Source: Acidobacteriota bacterium (GTDB taxonomy: Bacteria; Acidobacteriota; Terriglobia; Bryobacterales; Bryobacteraceae). From it: a stretch of 64,000 nucleotides of DNA. Positions 1-6,791 of the stretch are shown one piece after another. Each line of letters starts with the position of its first letter. The first letter of the stretch is position 1. The position numbers and the translations under genes were made by a program. Below the pieces are notes generated by a model that did no database searches, had not been told where the DNA came from, and was given only the letters and a program-made list of their open reading frames with translations. Where the stretch lies: the NCBI GenBank assembly GCA_025353165.1, contig JANXRE010000019.1:96971-160970 (forward strand), in the 5' to 3' direction.

Positions 1-2
1 CG

Positions 3-464
3 GCAATGGCGGTGACCAGCCTGGGTGGTGGATTCTTCGCGGACCGCGCGGCCCGGCGATGGAATTCCGCGATTCGCGCGCGTGTGGTTTTCGCCGCCAG
101 CGGTCTTATCGGAGCTTCGTCGCTGCTGGCGCTGCGGTTTGCGCCAGATCGGTCGTGGGCACTGCCCGTACTCTTCGTCGCGATGTGCTCGTTCGGCGTC
201 GCGAGCTCGAGTTATTGGGCGCTCGTGCAAGCGACCGCACCCGCGGCTTTGATTGGCCGCTCCATCGGATACCTGAACACGATTGCGCAGGTCGCGGGCG
301 CGGCGGCGCCGCAAATTACGGGGTGGCTCATTGGTCCGTCCCATCGCTTCGGACCCGCAATCATCATCGCCGGCCTGTGTCCCGCGGTCGCGTGTCTGGC
401 TTTGTTCGCGACCGGCCCGAGGCGCATCTCCGCGCTGCGCGACGCCCTTTCGGCTACGAACTGA
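3..464 (+). CDS. MFS transporter, C-terminal part (5' end outside window)
   Basis: The frame is open to the left edge, so this is the C-terminal ~154 residues of a longer protein. It shows about four hydrophobic segments separated by short charged loops, including a small-residue helix around AVTSLGGGFFADR and a helix near the end, GPAIIIAGLCPAVACLALFA. The loop GGFFADRAARR resembles the Gly/Arg-rich cytoplasmic loop motif of major facilitator superfamily carriers, and PQITGWLIG resembles the segment before their last two helices. Substrate cannot be judged from this part. It converges on the TPR gene that follows on the other strand. The 128 bases between the two stop codons hold no obvious gene. 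Confidence 0.7.
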   Translation, partial: AMAVTSLGGGFFADRAARRWNSAIRARVVFAASGLIGASSLLALRFAPDRSWALPVLFVAMCSFGVASSSYWALVQATAPAALIGRSIGYLNTIAQVAGAAAPQITGWLIGPSHRFGPAIIIAGLCPAVACLALFATGPRRISALRDALSATN

Positions 465-592
465 CGACGATTCTTTCGGAAGCCTTTGCCGATGCCACGG
501 GGCATCCGAGGCAATCATCGCGGAGAAGACCCATTTCGGGTCCAGCCGTCTCCAGCGCTGGTTCGGGCGCACGTAGCTTGGCTTAGATTAGA

Positions 593-2632
593 TTAGGGTT
601 TCGGCGTCATCGCCGACGAACTCTCTTTTGCCAGCCTCACCCGCGCACCCTCGAGTTTCTTCTGAACCTTTGCGACTTCGGTGGGTTCGTTTTCCGCCGG
701 AGCGCCCGTCTGGTATTCCTTGATCGACGCTTCCCATTGCCCGATCGCATCCTTGATCTTTCCCGCGCGGAAGTACACGTCGCCGAGATGATCGTGGACG
801 GTCGGATCGCGCCCGCTCTTCTCCAACGACAGCTTCAATTGCTGCTCGGCCTCGGGTAAACGGCCCAGTTGGTAGAAAACCCATCCCAGGGTGTCGAGAT
901 ACGCGTAGTTGCCAGGTTCCAGCTCCAACGCTTTGGTGACGAGTTGCAGCGCCTCCGGCAACCGCTCCCCGCGGTCGGCGAACATGTAGCCCAGATAATT
1001 CATCGCCGAGGAATTCTCGGGATTCATCTCCAGAACCTTTCGGAACTCCGCTTCCGCCAGATCGAATTTCTTCAGCTTCTCGTGCATCGCGCCGCGCATG
1101 AAGTGGATGGTTTCCTTATCCTCCTTGGACTGCGACAGCTTCTCCGCATCGTCGATCGCCTTCGCCATCTCGTCGAAGCGCCTGCCCTTCTCGTACACCT
1201 GCGCCAGCGCGAGATACGTTTCGCGATCCTTCTTCTCGCCGAGAGATTTCTTCAGCTCGGCGACGGCGGCATCCGTGCGCCCGACGTCTGCGAACACGGA
1301 AGCTTGCACCGAACGCAGCATCCGGTCGTCCGGGTACTTCGAGGCTGCCGCGCTCGCTTCCTGCTCGGCTCTCTTAAAATCCTTCGCCGTGCGATACGTC
1401 TCCACTACCTGCGCCTCAGCGCGGGCGGCGAGATCCGGATCCAGTTGGGCGACCTCGCGGAAAGTATCGACGGCCGGCCCGAACTGCTCCGTGCTGCGAT
1501 ACATGAAGCCGAGCCGCTCGAGAAGCGCGGCCCGGTTTCCGCGCTCGCCGGTGTTGTAGCTCTTCTTCGCGGTGGAGGCGAGTATTTCCTTCATCAGGAT
1601 AATCGCGTCGCCGTTTCTGCCTTCCGCTTCCAGCAGGTTGACCTCGTTGTACCGGATCTCCACGCTGTTGGGGTCCAGCGCGCGAGCCTTGTCGTTCGCC
1701 TGTCGGGCTTTGGCGAAGTCGCGTTGCTGGCGATAGATCTGAGACATGCGCAATTGGGACTGAACGTCCTTGGGATCCTCGGCCACCAGTTGCTGGTAGA
1801 CCTTGAGCGATTGCGCCAGTTGGTCCGACAGCATCAGATCCTGCGCGAGCGCGTGCTTCAACTCGCTCGCATTGGCCGGCGCGAGATCAAGCGCCTTCCT
1901 CAAAGCCTCGGCGGCGAGACCGTAGTCCCGCATCTGCTCGTAAGTGCTGGCGAGCGCGGCCAGGCTTCGCCCCGAGGGATTCTTCTCCGACAGGCGCTTC
2001 AGGACGGCGGAGGCGTTCGTGTTATCGCCCAGGTCGGAGTAGACCATGGCCAGCCCGGTGAGCGCATCTTCGTTGCTCGGGTCCGTCTCCAGAACCTTTT
2101 TGTAGGCCTTCTCGGCCTCCAGCGAGTTCTGAGCGACCTTCTGCAACCGGCCCAGCATGAGCCAGGAGTCCATGTCGCCCGGCTCATCCTGCGTGATTTT
2201 CCCGTATTGCTCAATCGCCTTCTTGAGCATGTCTTCGTGGATGCGATTCGCCTGGGAGTCCCCGATCATCCGGGCGTAGATGCGAGCCAAAACCCGCCGC
2301 GCGTTGAGGTCCTTTGGATTCTGCTTCAGCACCTCCTCGGCCTCGGTCATGGCCTCCTGAAGCCGGCCGGATTGAATGTAAAGATCCGAAAGTTCCTCGC
2401 TGATGAAGGTGGCGCTGGGATCGGCCTTCAGCGCGAGCCGGTAGTTATCGATGGCTTTGGAGAAGTACTCGCCCCGGTTGCCATAAGTGGTTGCCAGCTC
2501 AGCGTATAAATGGCCCAGCGAGTACCGGTAGTAGGCTTCGCCGCGGTCCATTTTCTCTGGTGCCGGAGCCTGCGCAACCAGGCTCGCCGTTCCCAGCAAC
2601 GCCGCCAAACATACTGCGTGAATTCGGATCAT
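593..2632 (-). CDS. Secreted tetratricopeptide repeat protein
   Basis: 679 residues. The start was placed at the ATG at 2632 because it is followed by a clean signal peptide (MIRIHAVCLAALLGTASLVAQA) and preceded by an AAGGAAG ribosome site; the open frame extends 23 codons further upstream without signal-like sequence. The rest is a near-continuous array of degenerate 34-residue TPR units, with recurring A..Y.K.L..DP, AL..LG..Y and NYLGYMFAD patterns, so it is probably a periplasmic or outer-membrane scaffold. The last ~40 residues are Glu/Lys-rich. The promoter region would lie in the 100 bp shared with divergently transcribed miaA. No enzymatic domain is visible. Confidence 0.8.
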   Translation of the reverse strand: MIRIHAVCLAALLGTASLVAQAPAPEKMDRGEAYYRYSLGHLYAELATTYGNRGEYFSKAIDNYRLALKADPSATFISEELSDLYIQSGRLQEAMTEAEEVLKQNPKDLNARRVLARIYARMIGDSQANRIHEDMLKKAIEQYGKITQDEPGDMDSWLMLGRLQKVAQNSLEAEKAYKKVLETDPSNEDALTGLAMVYSDLGDNTNASAVLKRLSEKNPSGRSLAALASTYEQMRDYGLAAEALRKALDLAPANASELKHALAQDLMLSDQLAQSLKVYQQLVAEDPKDVQSQLRMSQIYRQQRDFAKARQANDKARALDPNSVEIRYNEVNLLEAEGRNGDAIILMKEILASTAKKSYNTGERGNRAALLERLGFMYRSTEQFGPAVDTFREVAQLDPDLAARAEAQVVETYRTAKDFKRAEQEASAAASKYPDDRMLRSVQASVFADVGRTDAAVAELKKSLGEKKDRETYLALAQVYEKGRRFDEMAKAIDDAEKLSQSKEDKETIHFMRGAMHEKLKKFDLAEAEFRKVLEMNPENSSAMNYLGYMFADRGERLPEALQLVTKALELEPGNYAYLDTLGWVFYQLGRLPEAEQQLKLSLEKSGRDPTVHDHLGDVYFRAGKIKDAIGQWEASIKEYQTGAPAENEPTEVAKVQKKLEGARVRLAKESSSAMTPKP

Positions 2633-2721
2633 TCGATCGCTTCCTTGAGGGGTGAACCCCGCCCGGGATACACGGCCTGCTGCCTTTGAGTATAGTCCCA
2701 AACGCCAAGGGTCCAGCCCAA

Positions 2722-2727
2722 TATGAT
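2722..2727 (+). promoter_or_regulatory. Possible -10 box (TATGAT) of miaA, leaderless type
   Basis: TATGAT lies exactly 6 nt before the chosen miaA ATG (2734), and there is no Shine-Dalgarno-like sequence. The spacing would place transcription initiation at or next to the start codon. I see no good -35 box. The same arrangement recurs at several other genes in the window. Confidence 0.35.
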
Positions 2728-2733
2728 GGATTC

Positions 2734-3672
2734 ATGGAGGATACGCGCCGGCTGGTGATCGTGCTTGGCCCGACCGGGTCGGGAAAGAGCGAAATGGCGC
2801 TCGACATCGCCCAACAGTTCGATGGCGAGATCGTCAACTGCGATTCGCTTCAGTTGTACCGCAGGTTCGATATCGGTACCGCCAAGGTTCCGGAATCCGA
2901 GCGGCGCGGAATTCCTCATCACCTTATCGATGCATGCGAACCGCTTCAGGTTTTCACCGCTGGCGAATATGTTCGGCGGGCGAGGCCGATTCTTCAGGAA
3001 ATCTCCGGCCGTGGGCGGTTGCCTGTGGTCGTCGGGGGCACCGGATTCTACCTGCGCGCCCTCCTGCATGGGCTGTTTGCCGGTCCGGAGCGCGATGAAG
3101 CTCTGCGCCGGCGTTTCGCGGATGCCGTGAGCCGGCACCCCGGCTTTCTCCACCGCGCTTTGCGACTGTTCGACCCGGCAGCCGCTCGCAGAATCCACGC
3201 CAACGACCACAACAAGTTGATCCGGGCTCTCGAAGTGTGCGTTAGCGCACGGAAATCGATGACGGATCTGTTTGAAACGGGCCGGGAACCGCTGGCCGGC
3301 TTCCGGACGCTCAAGATCGGGCTGAATCCGCCCCGGAAACCGCTGTACGCCCGGCTGGATGAGCGCTGCCTCCGAATGTGGGGAGGATTGGTGGAGGAGG
3401 TGCGTCAACTCCTTCGGGAGGGCGTGCCGGAATCGAGCAAACCGTTCGAGTCCATCGGGTATAAACAGGCTCTGGATTTCCATTTCGGCCGGAACGATCA
3501 GCGAACGGCCGTCGAGGAGATGCAGCGCGCCACCCGGCGTTACGCGAAGCGGCAGTTGACCTGGTTCCGAACGGAGCCAGGAGTCTCATGGTTTGATGGG
3601 TTTGGGGACGACGACACAGTTCGGCGTGCGGTTCCGGACAGCGTTAATACCCACCTTCATGTGGTGCCATAA
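2734..3672 (+). CDS. miaA: tRNA dimethylallyltransferase MiaA
   Basis: 313 residues, normal for the family. MiaA transfers the dimethylallyl group of DMAPP to N6 of A37 in tRNAs that read codons beginning with U. The sequence shows the P-loop GPTGSGKS at residues ~12-19, the substrate-tRNA motif DSLQLYR...IGTAK, GGTGFYLRALLHG, the FESIGYKQ segment and the C-terminal TRRYAKRQLTWFR. The start at 2734 puts the P-loop at the usual distance; the open frame begins 16 codons earlier but those codons are not conserved-looking. It is divergent from the TPR gene and followed by an independent small gene. Confidence 0.95.
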   Translation: MEDTRRLVIVLGPTGSGKSEMALDIAQQFDGEIVNCDSLQLYRRFDIGTAKVPESERRGIPHHLIDACEPLQVFTAGEYVRRARPILQEISGRGRLPVVVGGTGFYLRALLHGLFAGPERDEALRRRFADAVSRHPGFLHRALRLFDPAAARRIHANDHNKLIRALEVCVSARKSMTDLFETGREPLAGFRTLKIGLNPPRKPLYARLDERCLRMWGGLVEEVRQLLREGVPESSKPFESIGYKQALDFHFGRNDQRTAVEEMQRATRRYAKRQLTWFRTEPGVSWFDGFGDDDTVRRAVPDSVNTHLHVVP

Positions 3673-3756
3673 TTTGTTATGACCGGAACCCGTAACATTC
3701 CCGGTATGGATGCGTACTTATAGATGAAGTCATTGGCTTCTTAGGAGAGATCTTTA

Positions 3757-4080
3757 ATGCGTAATCTGTTGATTGGCTTTGCCGCGTTTGCACTCGCCAT
3801 TGGAACGGCTGCTTCCTCGAGCTACAAGGTAAATCTGCTTCAGCCGTCGATCATCAACGGCCAGGAACTGAAACCCGGCGAATACAAGATTGAGTTGAAG
3901 GATAACAAGGCCTTCGTGAATAAGGGCAGCAAGACGGTCGTCGAGAGCGATGTGAAGGTCGAGACGTCCGACACGAAGTTCAGTACCACGTCCATCCGCT
4001 ACACCGGCGAGGCCGGTAAGTATAAGATCCAGGAAATCCGTCTGGGCGGCACGAACACCAAGCTGGTGTTCAACAACTAA
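3757..4080 (+). CDS. Small secreted protein, unknown function
   Basis: 107 residues: a signal peptide (MRNLLIGFAAFALAIGTAASS) then about 85 residues rich in Lys, Thr and beta-type alternation, with NGQELKPGEYKIEL near the start and IQEIRLGG near the end. It looks like a compact exported beta-sandwich. The ribosome site AGGAGAG lies 7 nt before the ATG and a strong terminator follows directly, so it is a monocistronic, probably well-expressed gene. I recognise the general type from Acidobacteria but no function. No lipobox Cys is present. Confidence 0.85.
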   Translation: MRNLLIGFAAFALAIGTAASSSYKVNLLQPSIINGQELKPGEYKIELKDNKAFVNKGSKTVVESDVKVETSDTKFSTTSIRYTGEAGKYKIQEIRLGGTNTKLVFNN

Positions 4081-4106
4081 CCCGGCAACAACCAAACGAG
4101 TACCGG

Positions 4107-4137
4107 CCGGCCCCGTTACTGGGGCCGGTTTCTTTTT
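4107..4137 (+). terminator. Rho-independent terminator
   Basis: Perfect 8-bp stem CCGGCCCC / GGGGCCGG with a 6-nt loop, followed by TTTCTTTTTT. It lies 27 nt after the stop of the small secreted protein gene. Confidence 0.92.
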
Positions 4138-4142
4138 TACTT

Positions 4143-4365
4143 CAACCAGTGCCGAGGGTTGGACCCGGAGGCGGGACCATGAGAAGCACCTACTGGTGGG
4201 AAGGCGACGTACTCGCCGGCGAACATCGGATCGATACGCGGGGGGGGCCAAATGGAAGAAAAGGACAAGATCCCGTTTTCGCGCGACGGTAAGACCACGA
4301 CCTTGGCGCGGACAAACATGGGCCAGAGCGGGCCCGCCGTCAAGATCGTGATGAACAGGAAATAG
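4143..4365 (+). pseudogene. Remnant of a small conserved protein, frameshifted in a G8 run
   Basis: Frame one reads ...MRSTYWWEGDVLAGEHRID and changes at a run of eight G (4240-4247) into a second frame that reads MEEKDKIPFSRDGKTTTLAR and ends ...KIVMNRK at a TAG (4363). Dropping one G fuses both halves into one protein. The joined sequence has the pattern W.GD.L...H.I...G......SRDGKT.TL.R...G....IV.NRK, which resembles a C-terminal module often seen in acidobacterial secreted proteins. This is from memory and not searched. The upstream part is missing and the terminator sits in front of it, so this is a truncated copy. The frame change could be a real lesion or a homopolymer error. It converges on pruA with 2 nt between stops. 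Confidence 0.5.
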
Positions 4366-4367
4366 GG

Positions 4368-5942
4368 CTAAACCTTTTCCGCAATCGACTTGGCCTGCAG
4401 GAATTGCAGCAGGTAGTCGGGGCCGCCCGCCTTCGAGTCTGTCCCGGACATGTTGAAGCCGCCGAACGGGTGAGCGCCCACCATCGCGCCGGTGCATTTC
4501 CGGTTGATGTACAGGTTGCCTACGTGGAACCGCCGGCGCGCCTGATCGACCTTCGCTGGGTTCTGGGAATAGACGGCGCCCGTCAAGCCGTACTCCGAGT
4601 CATTTGCAAACTCCAGCGCCTCGTCGAAGTCACGGGCCTTGGTAACCGCCAGCACGGGACCGAAAATCTCTTCCTGGAAAATGCGGGCTTTCGGCGAAAC
4701 GTCGGCGATCACCGTCGGCTGAATGAAGTAGCCTTCGCCCTCGCCCGGAGCCCCTCCTGTGAGTAGCCGCCCTTCCCTTTTGCCGACTTCGATGTACTCG
4801 AGAATCGACTTGCGGGCGCGATCGTTGATCACCGGACCCATGTAGTAATCCGGCTTATCGGACGGACCGACCTTCATCGACGACACGCGCTGCTTCAGTT
4901 TTTCGACGAACTCATCGTAGACGGCCTCGTCGACGATAGCCCGCGAGCAGGCCGAGCACTTCTGCCCCTGGTAGCCGAACGCCGAGAGCGCGACTCCCTC
5001 CACCGCGCTGTTCAAATCGGCTTCGCGATCCACGACGATTGCGTCCTTCCCGCCCATTTCGGCAATCACCCGCTTGATCCACACCTGCCCCTTCTGCGGT
5101 TTGGCAGCCAGTTCGTTGATGCGCAGACCGACGTCGCGCGAGCCGGTGAAGGAGATGAATCGCGTCTTCGAGTGTGTGACGATCAGGTCGCCGACCTCGG
5201 CGCCGCTTCCCACCATAAGCGAAAAGCTCCGCGGCGGGAACCCGGCTTCGAGCAGGACTTCGGCGAATTTGGCGGCGATGGCCGGCGTATCGCTGGACGG
5301 CTTGATCACCACCGTATTGCCCGTGACCAGCGCCGCCACCGTCATGCCCGCCATGATCGCGAGCGGAAAATTCCACGGAGGGATTACGACGCCCACTCCG
5401 AGCGGCAGATACACCAGATCGTCCTTCTCGCCGGGCAGCTGGACCAGCGGATCGGGCCGCGCGAAACGCAGCATCTGGCGGCCGTAATACTCGCAAAAGT
5501 CGATCGCTTCGGCGACATCGGCCTCCGCCTCGGGCCACGTCTTGCCGGCTTCGTAGACCAGCCACGCATCGAACTCATGCTTGCGGCTGCGAATGATACC
5601 TGCCGCCCGGATCAACATTTCGACGCGGGTTCGGGCCGGCACATCGGCCCACTCCGGGAAGTACTCGTACGCCGACTCCACGGCGCGGCGGGCAAGTTCC
5701 GCGTTCGCCTTGTGGTGGAGTGCGACGATCTCGCGAGGGCAGGAGGGGTTCACGGATTTCAGCAGGTCGCCGGTCTTCACGCGCTCGCCGGCGATGAGGA
5801 GCTCGTACTCCCGGCCGAATTCGTCGTGCACCTTCGCGAGCGCCTGTTCCATGCTGAGGCGGTTCCCGGGTTGGGAGAAATCGGTATAGGGCTCGTTTTT
5901 GAATTCGGGCAGAGTAAGAGTGGGAGTTTCGATGGTACTCAT
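4368..5942 (-). CDS. pruA: L-glutamate gamma-semialdehyde (1-pyrroline-5-carboxylate) dehydrogenase
   Basis: 524 residues, aldehyde dehydrogenase superfamily of the RocA/PruA type. It oxidises glutamate-gamma-semialdehyde to glutamate with NAD+, the last step of proline (and arginine/ornithine) breakdown. Visible landmarks: PPWNFPLAI (cofactor/anion hole Asn), VVIKPSSDTP, the FTGSRDVG nucleotide-binding turn, the general-base Glu in IAEMGGKD (about E295) and the catalytic Cys in GYQGQKCSACSR (about C329). QEEIFGPVLAV and HPFGGFNMSGT are further family signatures. No proline dehydrogenase gene is adjacent. Only 23 nt separate it from the upstream YtxH gene on the same strand, so the two may be cotranscribed. 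Confidence 0.93.
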   Translation of the reverse strand: MSTIETPTLTLPEFKNEPYTDFSQPGNRLSMEQALAKVHDEFGREYELLIAGERVKTGDLLKSVNPSCPREIVALHHKANAELARRAVESAYEYFPEWADVPARTRVEMLIRAAGIIRSRKHEFDAWLVYEAGKTWPEAEADVAEAIDFCEYYGRQMLRFARPDPLVQLPGEKDDLVYLPLGVGVVIPPWNFPLAIMAGMTVAALVTGNTVVIKPSSDTPAIAAKFAEVLLEAGFPPRSFSLMVGSGAEVGDLIVTHSKTRFISFTGSRDVGLRINELAAKPQKGQVWIKRVIAEMGGKDAIVVDREADLNSAVEGVALSAFGYQGQKCSACSRAIVDEAVYDEFVEKLKQRVSSMKVGPSDKPDYYMGPVINDRARKSILEYIEVGKREGRLLTGGAPGEGEGYFIQPTVIADVSPKARIFQEEIFGPVLAVTKARDFDEALEFANDSEYGLTGAVYSQNPAKVDQARRRFHVGNLYINRKCTGAMVGAHPFGGFNMSGTDSKAGGPDYLLQFLQAKSIAEKV

Positions 5943-5965
5943 GACATCGCCTTTTTGGCGCGGGT

Positions 5966-6274
5966 CTACGCCTTGGTTACTTCTTTGATCTGTTCCTGGA
6001 TGGCCGAGGTGGCCTTATCGACGATGTCCTTGCCGCGTTCCAGCATCTCGGCCGCATCGTCCGCCATGCGTCGGCCTCGCCCATACAACTCGCGTCCGCG
6101 ATCGTACATCTCACGGCTGGTTTCGGCGACGGCATCGGCGCCCTCCAGCGATTTTTCCTTGATGATCCGGCGGGTTTCCGTTCCCGTCTGTGGCGCGTAC
6201 AGCAGAGCTACGGCGGCTCCGATAGCCGCTCCGGCGACAAACCATATGAATTTACCGCCGCTGTCGTTTTCCAT
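5966..6274 (-). CDS. YtxH-domain membrane-anchored protein
   Basis: 102 residues from the ATG at 6274, which sits behind GGAGGAAGAA; a GTG four codons earlier is also possible but lies inside that ribosome site. Residues ~8-26 form one hydrophobic Gly/Ala helix (FIWFVAGAAIGAAVALLYAP) followed directly by the YtxH signature PQTGTETRR and then a long amphipathic helix (RGRELYGRGRRMADDAAEML...) likely to form a coiled coil. YtxH proteins are general-stress or envelope proteins of unknown biochemical role. It is divergent from the next gene with 34 nt between starts. Confidence 0.85.
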   Translation of the reverse strand: MENDSGGKFIWFVAGAAIGAAVALLYAPQTGTETRRIIKEKSLEGADAVAETSREMYDRGRELYGRGRRMADDAAEMLERGKDIVDKATSAIQEQIKEVTKA

Positions 6275-6308
6275 TTCTTCCTCCACCCCTTAATGATATC
6301 CTCGAAAC

Positions 6309-6791
6309 GTGAGCAGTGACGCCGAGTTGATCACCGTATTTCGCAGCGCGGATGAAGATGCGCGGGACGACGCCGCAGCCATCCGTGAGCTGCTGACAGC
6401 CGAGGGATTGCAGGCCGTGGTGCTGGACGACAGCGCTCCCGGCGTGCCCGAAGGGGCATGGGAAGTGCAGGTGCCTCCGGCTCAAACCTCCATGGCGGAG
6501 GAGTTGATCGCACGGTCGAACCTGCCGGATACGCCAGCCGAAGGCAGCGATTCGTCCGACCTCGATATGGAGACCGTCTTCCGCGCCTCGTCCGGAACCA
6601 CGTCCGAGTTGGAAGCGATGTCGGTACAGGGCATCCTCGAAGGCGCGGGGATCGCGACGGTGATGATCGGCGACGCGGTCCTGCCGAATCTCGCGTTCGA
6701 GGTTCGCGTGGCCAAGGAAAACGCCGGGCAGGCGCGCCAAGTGCTCGAAGAAGCCAAGGCCGCCGGCCTGGCGGCCGATGATGGCGAGTGA
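6309..6791 (+). CDS. Acidic protein with two DUF2007-like repeats
   Basis: 160 residues, GTG start. Two halves resemble each other: ITVFRSADEDARDDAAAIRELLTAEGL...V and METVFRASSGTTSELEAMSVQGILEGAGI...V, each followed by VQVPP or EVRVAKEN and a helix ending in A..LIA/A..VLEEA. This matches the DUF2007 (putative prokaryotic signal-transducing protein) pattern, in which a short beta-alpha-beta unit is involved. The linker is Ser/Asp-rich. The GTG lacks a ribosome site but has TATCCT 6 nt upstream. The stop overlaps the next start (GTGA), so it is translationally coupled to the helicase/nuclease genes. No function is known. Confidence 0.75.
   Translation: MSSDAELITVFRSADEDARDDAAAIRELLTAEGLQAVVLDDSAPGVPEGAWEVQVPPAQTSMAEELIARSNLPDTPAEGSDSSDLDMETVFRASSGTTSELEAMSVQGILEGAGIATVMIGDAVLPNLAFEVRVAKENAGQARQVLEEAKAAGLAADDGE

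Noticed and set aside
869..2509. 546-codon plus-strand ORF opposite the TPR gene
   Set aside because: It is the antisense shadow of a GC-rich repeat protein; it has no domain, no start context and Leu/Arg/His-biased composition.
4240..4247. G8 run as a programmed frameshift site
   Set aside because: The gene is 5'-truncated and lies behind a terminator, so regulated recoding is unlikely; decay or read error is simpler.
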